From Gallionella sp. UBA4737 (GTDB lineage: Bacteria; Pseudomonadota; Gammaproteobacteria; Burkholderiales; Gallionellaceae): DNA of 24,907 nt. The stretch spans positions 22,017 to 46,923 of the forward strand of contig DHIV01000023.1 in NCBI GenBank assembly GCA_002403995.1, in the 5' to 3' direction. Under the pieces are notes generated by a model that searched no databases, had not been told where the DNA came from, and saw nothing but the letters and a program-made list of their open reading frames with translations. The stretch's first letter is position 1. Every line of letters begins with the position of its first letter. A program made the position numbers and the translations under genes. Of the stretch, positions 16,171 to 24,905 are shown piece by piece.

Positions 16171-16647
16171 ATTAGCACCGTCTTGATCAGAATGTTTGTG
16201 TAATTCATTACTTGAAATTATTAAAATAATTTAATGGCATTGGATATTATAAACGCGAGAAAACGACTGTAACCGGGACCATTCTAAAATTTGAATGTCA
16301 CGAAGAAGCGAGGCAGTTCGCCTCCAATTTTGTTATAGCAGATTGCATCGTGCTACGTTTTCAATTATGTAATTCGCGGCAATCATCTTTTAAGGCAAGA
16401 GGCAAGTATAATCCGTCAACTATAAATGGATAGTATGCAAAATTTTCCAGGAATCCCATCCTTACTGTTACTCGACAACTTAAACTCTCAGGAAAGAATT
16501 TGACCAAGGTAAGACTATAGAACACTTGCCAATACATGACAGTTTTATTTAGCTGACTAAAATTCACGGCTTCTAATGTTATTCCATAGTGAAAGAATTA
16601 CCCTTCTTTATTAAATATTCGGCCTTCGTTTTTTCAATTTTATAGTC
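16171..16647. other. AT-rich 477-base gap between divergent genes
   Basis: No convincing gene is seen. The part next to 16170 holds the promoter listed separately. A short hairpin, GAGGC-AGTTC-GCCTC, lies at 16310-16324 and is followed by CAATTTTG, a weak terminator-like form. A perfect TATAAT at 16407-16412 on the plus strand lacks a good -35. A 68-codon minus-strand frame at 16361-16567, starting with GTG, can be extended to a stop at about 16600. Its translation has phrases such as ENFAYYPFIVDGLYLPL but no family that I recognise. It may be a gene remnant. The last 40 bases before the acyltransferase have no ribosome binding site. Confidence 0.5.
16246..16273 (-). promoter_or_regulatory. 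Putative sigma-70 promoter of the minus-strand GT9/CgeB-like pair
   Basis: On the minus strand, GTTACA (16273-16268) and a perfect TATAAT (16251-16246) are 16 bases apart. The -35 matches at 4 of 6. Transcription would start near 16239 and give a leader of about 70 bases before the TTG start at 16170. Predicted by eye. Confidence 0.45.
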
Positions 16648-18637
16648 ATGTTAAATGCCATTTCTAATTCAGCTCGGGCTGGCGCCCAGCTAAAAAAGCG
16701 AGATTATCGACCTGACATTGACGGCCTGCGTGCCATCGCGGTTTTGTCAGTGGTAGTTTTTCACGCTTTCCCTTCGTTGATTCACGGGGGATTCGTCGGT
16801 GTTGACATATTTTTCGTGATTTCAGGCTTCCTGATCTCCAAGCATATTTGGGAAGAGTTGGGCGCAGGAACGTTCAGCATTAAAACATTCTACGCGCGCC
16901 GAGTCAGGCGCATTTTTCCGGCACTGAGTGTTGTTTTGCTCGCCTGCTTGATAATGGGCTGGGTGATTCTAACACCGGGCGAGTATGAACAACTGGGCAA
17001 TCATGTTGTTGCAGGCGCTGCGTTTGTCTCCAATATTATTTTCTGGAAGGAAGCGGGATATTTTGACAATGCAGCCGATACAAAACCATTGCTTCATCTC
17101 TGGTCGCTGAGTATCGAAGAGCAGTTTTATATCGTATGGCCTTTGTTTTTTAGTCTTTTTCTGGCGTTATTCCAAACATCTTGGCTGGGCATTTCTAGGC
17201 GTTCTTGGAATTTCTTTATCCTACAGTATGATGGTTGTGCGCCAAGACGTAGTGGCCGATTTTTATTCACCCGTGACTCGATTCTGGGAGCTGGCGCTTG
17301 GTGCCGCGCTGTCATATGCTTCGGCACCCAGATCAGCCATAAATCGCTCCTTTATCTCATGGCTTGGACTCTCTTTGATACTGGGCGCAGTCTTTATCAT
17401 ACAAAAGAATTATTCTTTTCCCGGAGCATGGGCGTTGCTGCCTACCATAGGCGCAGCTTGCATGATCTATGCTGGTGAGGGTACCTGGCTTAATCGGCAG
17501 GTACTGTCAAATCGTTTGCTTGTATGGATTGGACTCATCAGTTACCCGCTTTACATGTGGCACTGGCCATTGCTTTCTTTTGCGCGGATTATTGAATCTG
17601 GTACACCTTCGATTGAGGTACGATTCTGGTTGGTTGCGGTGAGTGTTGTTATGGCGTGGCTAACCTACAGCTTTTTGGAGCGGCCCATAAGATCCCGGCA
17701 CAGAACTACGAATATCATTTTAATACTGTGTATGAGTGTATTTTTGCTTGGTGTTGCCGGTTTGACCGTCAAAAAGCTGTATGGATTTAAATCTCGCCAT
17801 TTTTCAATGTTGAACGGTGATTCCAGCACCGTAGTACTTGGTGCCGATCGGGATAAGTTACAACATGAATGCGGCATTAGCGAAGCACAAAAATATCTTT
17901 TCCAATATTGCCTAAGTGGCGGTGCTGAAGCTACTCACTACTTGCTGCTGGGCGATAGCAAGGCCGAGGCACTTTTCTATGGATTGGTACGAGAATCTAA
18001 ACCGGAAATGCAGTGGATGATGATCGGCTCCGTCTATCCACCGGAAGGCGATGCCACATCTGAAGATCGTCAGCAACTCAAAAATCGACTTGCCTTGGAA
18101 ACGATCATTCACAGCCCGTCTATCAAAGCAGTTGTCTTGGCTGTGGCATTGCGAGATATTTTCCCCGTTGATCGTGACACAGGATTCTTGGCGAAAGATT
18201 TTGTCCCTTCTTCCGAAAAGATAGCCAGCTACAGCCTAACTATCCAGCAAATTGAACAAGCTGGAAAGCGCGTGGTATTCTTCATCGACAACCCGACTTT
18301 CCCCGATCCCACAAGCTGTATCAGCGGTGGTGCGACCTCAAGTCCGTTCTTGAATCAATTTTTGCGGCGCAAGAAGAATCCGTATTGCACAATACGCTAT
18401 ACCGATTACCTTGCAGGAACGCGTGTGTATCGACAGTTTGTTGGAGAATTGAAGCGGCTCCATCCCAGCTTGATTGTCTATGATCCCACGCCGTTGCTGT
18501 GCGATATTCCCCACAACATATGTACGGTCACCCATGAAGGAAAATTTCTGTATAGCTATGGCGATCATATCTCTGACTATGCCAATTCAATGATTGCCAA
18601 GGATATGTTGTCAGTTATCGGGAAGCTGATACCCTGA
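16648..18637 (+). pseudogene. OafA/YrhL-type acyltransferase 3 with SGNH domain, frameshifted
   Basis: Two overlapping frames, 16648-17478 and 17228-18637, together make one protein of about 662 residues. The first has YRPDIDGLRAIAVLSVVVFHA, GVDIFFVISGFLI, YARRVRRIFPA and LHLWSLSIEEQFYIVWPL, the hallmarks of membrane acyltransferase 3 proteins. The second resumes with FYSPVTRFWELALGAALSY and ISYPLYMWHWPLL. After the last membrane segment comes a periplasmic SGNH hydrolase-like domain with LLLGDSKAEA (GDS at ~435-437) and YGDHISDY (His ~640). Removing one T from the T6 run at 17146-17151 joins the frames with no stop. The function would be O-acetylation of a surface glycan. As sequenced, only the first four or five membrane segments are made. 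Sequencing error, recent mutation or phase variation are all possible. Confidence 0.85.
17146..17151 (+). other. T6 homopolymer at the inferred frameshift point
   Basis: Six T residues follow CTTTG. With five T the reading frame continues through residues LVFFWRYSKHLGW into LGVLGISLSYSMMV and on to the rest of the acyltransferase. With six it runs into an unrelated tail ending at 17478. The T5 run 17156-17160 is a second, less fitting candidate. Confidence 0.6.
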
Positions 18638-18670
18638 TCATGGCCGCTGACATATGAGAAGAGATTGCAT

Positions 18671-19420
18671 TTATGGTTGGGTTGAACGCAACTCTTTTAG
18701 TATCTTATATTTCAGGTAAGTTGTTTTGAAATTCATCAGAGCGACATTAAATCCTGCGATCCCGTCCAGAAACCCAAGCCGCAGGCAATAGGTTCTGACG
18801 AACGCCCACCCTGCGCGTAGCGGCGCATCTGCAAGTGTAGCTGCTTTGCCACTCTCGAACATCTGCATCGCGCCGGCTCTTGCGTACTGCTCGGTTTTAC
18901 GCTGTACGTCTGCTTCGTTCAAATAACTGTAATGCAATAATGGGCTGGACAATCGCCCGGCAGTACCTTCGAGTATCACTCGTTCATGCACCATATCGTC
19001 GGAAAAACGCCCCTTGGTTCTTCTGAACAACCTCAGCACGTAATCCGGATACCAGCCGGAATGGTGTATGAACTTGCCGCAAAACTGTGAGAGTCGCGGC
19101 ACGTAAAATCCATCTTCGTTATCCTCATACATTGCATTGATGAGTTGCGATTGAAGTTCGGGAGTCACGCGCTCATCGGCATCTATCGAAAAAATCCATT
19201 CGTGAGTCGCGTAGGACAGGGCACGGTTTTTTTGCATGCCGAAGCCCGGCCATTCATGCAGATGAACTTGCGCGCCCAGCTCGCGGCAAATATCCACCGT
19301 CGCGTCGCTACTGACGGAATCCACCACGATGATCTCATCTGCCCACGCCACAGATTCAAGGCATGCACGTATGTTTGCAGCTTCATTTTTTGTAATGATG
19401 ATTGCGGAAAGTTTATTCAT
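18671..19420 (-). CDS. waaE: LPS core glycosyltransferase, WaaE/KdtX-like (GT2)
   Basis: This 249-residue protein has the compact GT-A fold of the WaaE/KdtX family: SAIIITKNEAANI (5-17), IVVDSVSSDAT (31-41), GFGMQKN (59-65), the metal site DADER (80-84), HHSGWYPDYVLRLF (118-131) and VHERV (143-147). Members add a glucose to the first heptose of the LPS inner core, next to waaA and waaC. That matches its place as the last gene of the waaC operon. It ends 33 bases from the convergent acyltransferase. Its start is 42 bases after the dehydratase gene. The exact sugar added here is inferred from family members, not shown by the sequence. Confidence 0.85.
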   Translation of the reverse strand: MNKLSAIIITKNEAANIRACLESVAWADEIIVVDSVSSDATVDICRELGAQVHLHEWPGFGMQKNRALSYATHEWIFSIDADERVTPELQSQLINAMYEDNEDGFYVPRLSQFCGKFIHHSGWYPDYVLRLFRRTKGRFSDDMVHERVILEGTAGRLSSPLLHYSYLNEADVQRKTEQYARAGAMQMFESGKAATLADAPLRAGWAFVRTYCLRLGFLDGIAGFNVALMNFKTTYLKYKILKELRSTQP

Positions 19421-19462
19421 GCTTTATTTCGACAATAAGTTACTCAAGCACGATAGAAATCG

Positions 19463-21334
19463 TTATTTTCCTGCTCGATTATGCTGTTCTGGCAATGGTG
19501 GCTGAGCGCTTGGATTATATTCAGGCACCCACTGTGTGAGCGCCGCACGTACCGCATCATCGGCCATGACCGTTGCAGAAACCCACTCCAGCAATTGCAC
19601 CAGCCATGCTGCATCGGCCTGCCGGGCTTGCGCTATACGCAGCTTGGGATGAGGCGTGGGCAAAGTATGCTCGTTGTCCGCGAGCAATTCTTCGTAGAGT
19701 TTTTCACCCGGGCGCAGGCCGGTAAATTCAATCCTGATTTCATCTTCCGTAAATCCGGACAGGCGTATCAAATCTCTCGCCAGATCGACGATCTTCACCG
19801 ACTCGCCCATGTCCAGCACGAAGATCTCTCCGCCTTGTCCCATCAGCCCGGCCTGCAACACCAGTTGCGCCGCTTCCGGAATGGACATGAAGTAGCGCGT
19901 GATTTCAGGATGTGTCACGGTGATCGGTCCGCCCCGTGCAATTTGCGCCCTGAATGTGGGAATCACGCTACCGGTACTACCCAGCACATTGCCGAAACGC
20001 ACCATCACGAAGCGCATGGCGCCGGAAGACTGCAACGCCTGGCAGACCATCTCGGCCAAACGTTTGCTCGCGCCCATCACATTGGTCGGATTGATTGCCT
20101 TGTCGGTGGAAATCATCACGAACTTGGCAACCCCGTGTTGCTGTGCGGCGTGTGCCACCGTCCACGTGCCCAGCACGTTGTTGCGTATCGCCTGCCAGGC
20201 GTTGTGCTGCTCCATCAGCGGTACATGCTTGTAGGCTGCAGCATGAAACAACACGCTGGGTTGGTGATGTTGCATGACTTCGTTCACCCGCGCCGCATCG
20301 CGCACGTCGCCCACCAGGCAGACAAAATTCAATGATGGGCACGTCTGTTTCAACTCCTGTTCGATCGTGTACAAGGCAAATTCGCTCAATTCGAACAGCA
20401 CCAGTTTGGCCGGTGCAAAGCGCGCGATTTGACGACACATTTCGGAGCCTATGGAACCGCCCGCACCGGTCACCATGACAATTTTCCCGTCCAGCAAACC
20501 ATGCAACCCGGCAGCATCCAGCACCACCGGGTCACGCCCAAGCAAATCGTCCAGCTCTATCGCGCGCAATTGCGACACCGCCACCTTGCCGCTCATCAAG
20601 TCATCAAATGACGGAACAGTAAGGGCTTTCACTTGTGCGGCATTGCACAACTGTATCGCCCGCTTGCGCTGCTGATGCGAGCTGGACGGCATCGCAATGA
20701 TTACTTGCGACACGCCGAGTCGCTCGGCCCATTCCGGCAGACTATCCATCTTGCCCAATACCAGAATGCCGTTCAGCATGCGCCCGTGCTTGTCAGAGTC
20801 GTCGTCCAGAAATCCCACCAGCCGCCAGTCGCTGCTCTTGGTCAAATCCTTGGCCAGGCTCGCTGCCGCATCGCCGGCACCCAATACCAGTACCGGCTCA
20901 CCGCGCAGCTTGATATTGCGGTACAAGCCCTGTTCTTTCCATAGCCTGTACACAAAGCGGCTGCCACCCATCATCAATATCAGCAACAGCGGGTTGATGA
21001 TTAGCACAGAACGCGGAATGACCAAATCAAGGCGCAACATCCAGAACATCAGTGGAATGACTGCCGCTGATAACATGACTGCCAGAAAAATGCGCCTCAG
21101 ATCGGTGGTGCTGGCATACCGCCAAATACCGCGGTAAAGATCAAATCGCCAAAAAATGACCATCTGCAGCAACACCACTAAATACACAGTATGACGCAGT
21201 TCCGTGGCAAAATTTGGCGGCAGTTCAAAATTGAAGCGCAGCAAATAGGCGAAACTCCATGCCAGTGCAGCAGCAATCGCATCATGCAGCACCGCCAGAG
21301 TGGTGCGAGTATTGGGGTTAAACATCGGTAGCAT
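19463..21334 (-). CDS. WbpM/CapD/FlaA1-type nucleotide-sugar 4,6-dehydratase, membrane-bound
   Basis: This 623-residue protein matches the long WbpM class. Four hydrophobic segments occupy residues ~12-125. A first Rossmann-like domain follows (VLVLGAGDAAASLA, 148-161). The catalytic short-chain dehydrogenase domain has TGAGGSIGSE (289-298), HAAAYKHVPLME (364-375) and STDKAINPTNVMGASKR (409-425). The tyrosine of the usual YxxxK is replaced by Met, as is characteristic of this class. It should convert UDP-GlcNAc to the 4-keto-6-deoxy intermediate for QuiNAc or FucNAc. The gene overlaps the preceding transferase gene by 17 bases. Starts at 21334 and 21325 are both possible; an AAGGA box precedes both. 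Confidence 0.92.
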   Translation of the reverse strand: MLPMFNPNTRTTLAVLHDAIAAALAWSFAYLLRFNFELPPNFATELRHTVYLVVLLQMVIFWRFDLYRGIWRYASTTDLRRIFLAVMLSAAVIPLMFWMLRLDLVIPRSVLIINPLLLILMMGGSRFVYRLWKEQGLYRNIKLRGEPVLVLGAGDAAASLAKDLTKSSDWRLVGFLDDDSDKHGRMLNGILVLGKMDSLPEWAERLGVSQVIIAMPSSSHQQRKRAIQLCNAAQVKALTVPSFDDLMSGKVAVSQLRAIELDDLLGRDPVVLDAAGLHGLLDGKIVMVTGAGGSIGSEMCRQIARFAPAKLVLFELSEFALYTIEQELKQTCPSLNFVCLVGDVRDAARVNEVMQHHQPSVLFHAAAYKHVPLMEQHNAWQAIRNNVLGTWTVAHAAQQHGVAKFVMISTDKAINPTNVMGASKRLAEMVCQALQSSGAMRFVMVRFGNVLGSTGSVIPTFRAQIARGGPITVTHPEITRYFMSIPEAAQLVLQAGLMGQGGEIFVLDMGESVKIVDLARDLIRLSGFTEDEIRIEFTGLRPGEKLYEELLADNEHTLPTPHPKLRIAQARQADAAWLVQLLEWVSATVMADDAVRAALTQWVPEYNPSAQPPLPEQHNRAGK

Positions 21335-22298
21335 TTTCCTTCATCACCCCATACTGCCGCCAATGACGATCAACCCAAATCGCCAGCCCCAGATAAATCG
21401 CTCCCCACAACGCCAGCAGGTTTCCCTGTCCCTGGATATCCAAACCCTTACCCCACAACGCAGACAATCCGGCCAGCAGCATCAATGCATATTCAACTAT
21501 CGCGGTATTGCGGTGCCCCCAGCCCATTTGCACCAGACGCTGGTAATAATGATTGCGATGCGCTAGTGCAAGATTTTCCCTGTTCCACGCGCGTTTAATC
21601 AACGTCACGGTTGCGTCTATCACGAACGGTGAAAACACCAGGAATGGATACCAGAATGGCCAGTAGCCCTGTTGCCAGCCCCACACCCCGAATGCAGCAG
21701 CGAGAAAGCCGAGTGGTATAGAACCCGCGTCGCCCATGAACACCTTTGCCGGATGAAAGTTATGGTAAAGAAAACCCAGTGCAGCAGCGCCAATGGAGAA
21801 ATTCATCATTGCGAACGCTTCATTGCCATTCATCAAGCCGGCGATTCCATAGAAACTGAAGCCGAACAACGTCATGCCTCCCGCGAGCCCGTCCGAGCCG
21901 TCCATGAAGTTATATAGGTTGGTCATCCACACAATAAACAGCAACACCGGCAGTAACCATAGCCCATCGACGCCGGCACCCCACAATACGATCATCGCGG
22001 CGGCAAAGTGACCGATCAACCGCAGTTTGGCTGGAAGGTTGCGCACATCATCTACCAATGAAAGCGCGAACAAACCCAACATCGGCAACACAATCCACCA
22101 TGCCCAGTATTGAATTAGGAGTACCCATCCGGACAATATTCCCGCCATGATTGCAACACCGCCAACCCGAGGTATCGGCTCGGTATGCAATGAGCGATCG
22201 TTAGGAATGTCTTGTATCGTACCGTTCTTGTTCAGCGTAAGGATCAGGGTCAGCATCATCGTGACAAATGCGGAAATGACTGGCGGATAATGAGTCAT
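21318..22298 (-). CDS. Undecaprenyl-phosphate sugar-1-phosphate transferase (WecA/WbpL/MraY family)
   Basis: This 326-residue polytopic protein has about ten hydrophobic segments and the motifs of polyprenyl-phosphate N-acetylhexosamine-1-phosphate transferases. They are PRVGGVAI (43-50), LVDD (81-84, Mg/lipid site), NLYNFMDGSDGLAGG (127-141), FMGDAGS (187-193) and HRNHYYQRL (247-255). It starts O-chain or oligosaccharide assembly by placing a sugar-1-phosphate on undecaprenyl phosphate at the inner face of the membrane. With the WbpM-like dehydratase directly downstream, it looks like a WbpL-type enzyme that loads FucNAc or QuiNAc. WecA-like GlcNAc loading is the alternative. It starts 37 bases after waaC. 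Confidence 0.92.
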   Translation of the reverse strand: MTHYPPVISAFVTMMLTLILTLNKNGTIQDIPNDRSLHTEPIPRVGGVAIMAGILSGWVLLIQYWAWWIVLPMLGLFALSLVDDVRNLPAKLRLIGHFAAAMIVLWGAGVDGLWLLPVLLFIVWMTNLYNFMDGSDGLAGGMTLFGFSFYGIAGLMNGNEAFAMMNFSIGAAALGFLYHNFHPAKVFMGDAGSIPLGFLAAAFGVWGWQQGYWPFWYPFLVFSPFVIDATVTLIKRAWNRENLALAHRNHYYQRLVQMGWGHRNTAIVEYALMLLAGLSALWGKGLDIQGQGNLLALWGAIYLGLAIWVDRHWRQYGVMKENATDV

Positions 22299-22335
22299 GT
22301 TAGTTACCTAAATTGAGGTGGCGCATTTTAACAGT

Positions 22336-23403
22336 TTATGCAACTGATCCTTCAGCGGTTGCGCCTATCAACGCCAGACATTGTCGATAAACCTGCAAAG
22401 GTTTGATCTCCAGTTGGCAGGGCGGGACCTCCTGCGGGGTTTTTATCCTGGGGCAATCACGCTTGAAGCACGGTGAGCAAAAAATGCCGCTGGTAATGTG
22501 CTGGCATGCTTTGCCAAGGATACCGCTATAACCCGGATCGGTCGGTCCATGCAGCATAACACCTGGAACATCAAGCACCGCCGCCAAATGCCCTATCCCG
22601 GTTTCCACGCTGACGAATGCCCGAGCTTTCAATAGCACAACCATAAGTTCGGTCAGCGATAATTTTGGCAACACCAGCGCATTTTCACCTCCAGCGGTTT
22701 GCAACCGATGGGCGCGCTCGCGTTCAATCTTGTTGCCCCACGGCAACAAACAGTGCCATCCCTGCTGCGCCAGCAAACGAATCAGCTCCACCCAAGATGC
22801 TTCCGGCCAGTATTTGCTATTCCAGGTAGTACCGTGCAGCAATACGATGTAAGGCTGTCCGGTGATATTTTTAGGTATGCTGGGATATTCTGCCTGCAAT
22901 TGACGGTGGCGAAATTTATCCAGGCCGAAATCGGCTGGCTGCGTTATATCGGCAGCAAAGATTGTTGCCACCAGCTGCCGGTTTTTTTCGATGACATGCA
23001 GGCCGTTAGGAACTTTGGCAGTCTTTTGATAGAACCACGATGCCATTGATTCCCTGGCGCTGCCTGCAGCGAAGCCAAATACCGCAACCCCTGCAAGCCG
23101 AGCCAATAAAGCACTTTTGAGCAACCCCTGCGCATCCAGCACAATATTGTAATTTTCAGCATGCAGTTGTTGCCGCAACTTGCTTAGCAGTGCCGGTATC
23201 TTCCACCAGGTTATTTTATGCGCGCGCAGCGGCACCGTGATCACCTTGCTGACCGCCGAGTGCCAACCTGCCACTTCAGCAAAGGCGGGCTCAACCAGCC
23301 AGTGTATCTCCGCATCCGGAAAATGGCGGCGCAAATCACTGACTGCGGGAAACAGGTGAAGAACGTCGCCTAATGAGGATAACCTAACAACGAGAATTTT
23401 CAT
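22336..23403 (-). CDS. waaC: ADP-heptose:LPS heptosyltransferase I
   Basis: This 355-residue GT9 protein has the WaaC pattern. RLSSLGDVLHLFPA (7-20) carries the general base D13. HGTTWNSKYWPEASW (190-204) has the Lys of the phosphate/Kdo site. The donor site is VETGIGHLAAVLDVPG (266-281) and HGPTDPGYSG (285-294). It adds the first L,D-heptose to Kdo2-lipid A on the cytoplasmic face. The usual VDTG aspartate is a glutamate here (E267). A C-terminal CSPCFKRDC (309-317) adds cysteines not found in E. coli WaaC as I recall it. It is the first gene of a four-gene minus-strand operon and is divergent from waaA, which makes its acceptor. Confidence 0.93.
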   Translation of the reverse strand: MKILVVRLSSLGDVLHLFPAVSDLRRHFPDAEIHWLVEPAFAEVAGWHSAVSKVITVPLRAHKITWWKIPALLSKLRQQLHAENYNIVLDAQGLLKSALLARLAGVAVFGFAAGSARESMASWFYQKTAKVPNGLHVIEKNRQLVATIFAADITQPADFGLDKFRHRQLQAEYPSIPKNITGQPYIVLLHGTTWNSKYWPEASWVELIRLLAQQGWHCLLPWGNKIERERAHRLQTAGGENALVLPKLSLTELMVVLLKARAFVSVETGIGHLAAVLDVPGVMLHGPTDPGYSGILGKACQHITSGIFCSPCFKRDCPRIKTPQEVPPCQLEIKPLQVYRQCLALIGATAEGSVA

Positions 23404-23466
23404 TTATGGATGTCTTATGTAATTACCGGCCATTCTCTGCCACTGATCGGCCAGGAAACTTGGGTC

Positions 23467-23495
23467 ATTCTAGTAGGCGCCAGAAATTCCAACAA
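23467..23495 (-). promoter_or_regulatory. Putative waaC operon promoter
   Basis: On the minus strand, TTGTTG (23495-23490) and TAGAAT (23472-23467) are 17 bases apart. They match the sigma-70 consensus at 3 and 5 of 6 positions. Transcription would start near 23460 with a leader of about 57 bases to the waaC ATG. It lies back to back with the waaA promoter. Predicted by eye. Confidence 0.4.
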
Positions 23496-23504
23496 ATGTT
23501 TTTC

Positions 23505-23533
23505 TTGAGTAGAGCGCGCAACGACACTACTAT
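23505..23533 (+). promoter_or_regulatory. Putative waaA promoter
   Basis: TTGAGT (23505-23510) and TACTAT (23528-23533) are 17 bases apart, each matching at 4 of 6 positions. The start site would be near 23540, about 28 bases before the preferred ATG at 23568. This position argues against the longer reading from 23406, because the promoter would then lie inside the gene. Confidence 0.4.
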
Positions 23534-23567
23534 TCGCAACATTGTTATCACACGAGAACTTCACCGG

Positions 23568-24905
23568 ATGATCTTTTTTTATACCTTCACGTTATGGCTG
23601 CTGCTGCCATACGTTTTTTTTCGCCTGATCTGGCGTGCGAGAAAACAGCCGGGATATTTGCTGCATATCGGTGAGCGCTTCGGCTTTTATTCCACCCGTA
23701 GCGATAAACCGGTCATCTGGCTGCATGCCGTCTCTGTGGGTGAAACTCGCGCCACTCAAAGCCTCGTCATCCGGCTACGCGCAAGTTACCCTCATCATCA
23801 GATTCTGCTTACCCACACAACCCCCACCGGCCGCACAGCCAGCGAGCAACTATACGGCGACAGCGTGTTGCGTGTGTATCTCCCTTATGATTATCCGTTT
23901 GCCGTAAACAATTTTTTGCGCCATTTCGACCCACAACTTGGCATTCTGATGGAAACGGAAATATGGTTTAACTTGATTCATGCTTGCCACCAACGCCATA
24001 TACCACTGTTGCTTTTGAATGCGCGCATGTCCGAAAAATCTCGGCGAGGATATGCTCGTTTCGCACGGCTGACTCTTAATGCGTTAAGCAAGCTCACTGC
24101 CGTAGCCGCGCAAACCGCTGACGATGCCGCACGCCTGACCAGCCTTGGTGCAAAAAATGTTTCCGTAATTGGCAACCTCAAGTTCGATATCGATCCTCCG
24201 TCATCTATGCTGGAACTAGGCAGGAAAATGCGCTTGCAGTTCGGTACAGCGCGAAAGATTATTCTTGCTGCCAGCACCCGCGAGGGAGAAGAGGCTTTAC
24301 TACTAGATGCTTTGCAAAATATCCATGTCCTCGACTTGCTGTTGGTAATCGTTCCTCGCCACCCACAACGTTTTGCCGCTGTTGCAAATTTGCTGGAACA
24401 ACGCGGCATCTCATTTCTCCGCAGAAGTGAAATGGGTCAAACAGGAAATTCGGACAGCGGCAACCAGCATTACCAGCAGGTAGTTCCATCGGAAGTTCAG
24501 GTGGTGCTGGGTGACAGTATGGGTGAGATGTTTGCTTACTACGTTGCTGCCGATCTTGCCTTCATTGGCGGCAGCCTGCTGCCTTTTGGCGGGCAAAATT
24601 TGATTGAAGCCTGCGCGGTAGGAACGCCGGTGCTGGTCGGACCACATATGTATAATTTTGCTGAAGCAACCCGGCTGGCCGTTTCGGCTGGGGCCGCAAT
24701 CCAGGTTTCAGATGTTGCCGGATTTGCCAGTGAGTCGCAACGCTTATTTCACAATTCAGCTGCGCAAAACGACATGCGTCAACAGTGTGCCAAGTTTATA
24801 GAATCTAACCGCGGAGCAACAGAAAAATCATTGCAGCTTGCCGGGCAACAACTAAAAGTTTTTACACATCCAGATTTTTTACCCCCAGCGCGTTCTTCTC
24901 GATAA
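23568..24905 (+). CDS. waaA: 3-deoxy-D-manno-octulosonic acid (Kdo) transferase
   Basis: This 445-residue protein moves Kdo from CMP-Kdo to lipid IVA at the cytoplasmic face. It has an N-terminal membrane anchor (FFYTFTLWLLLPYVFFRLIW, 3-22), then WLHAVSVGETRA (51-62) with the catalytic base Glu59. METEIWFN (128-135), NARMSEKS (151-158) and the C-lobe GGSLLPFGGQN, LIEACAVGTPVLVGP and NFAEATRL follow in the expected order. The open frame extends upstream to 23406, but those 54 residues have no family counterpart. The ATG at 23568 gives the usual anchor right at the start. The stop is at 24903-24905, two bases before the window end. Whether it adds one or two Kdo residues cannot be told. Confidence 0.94.
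   Translation: MIFFYTFTLWLLLPYVFFRLIWRARKQPGYLLHIGERFGFYSTRSDKPVIWLHAVSVGETRATQSLVIRLRASYPHHQILLTHTTPTGRTASEQLYGDSVLRVYLPYDYPFAVNNFLRHFDPQLGILMETEIWFNLIHACHQRHIPLLLLNARMSEKSRRGYARFARLTLNALSKLTAVAAQTADDAARLTSLGAKNVSVIGNLKFDIDPPSSMLELGRKMRLQFGTARKIILAASTREGEEALLLDALQNIHVLDLLLVIVPRHPQRFAAVANLLEQRGISFLRRSEMGQTGNSDSGNQHYQQVVPSEVQVVLGDSMGEMFAYYVAADLAFIGGSLLPFGGQNLIEACAVGTPVLVGPHMYNFAEATRLAVSAGAAIQVSDVAGFASESQRLFHNSAAQNDMRQQCAKFIESNRGATEKSLQLAGQQLKVFTHPDFLPPARSSR

Noticed and set aside
16310..16324. Hairpin GAGGC-AGTTC-GCCTC as a transcription terminator
   Set aside because: The 5-base stem is too short and the following bases are CAATTTTG rather than a T run; kept only as a note in the gap entry.
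19481..20335. 284-codon open frame on the plus strand
   Set aside because: It is antisense to the well-supported WbpM-like gene and has no family features; the H/R/Q-rich composition is that of a mirror frame.
23406..23567. 54-residue N-terminal extension of Kdo transferase
   Set aside because: It has no similarity to the family, contains the predicted promoter, and the membrane anchor starts right after the ATG at 23568.
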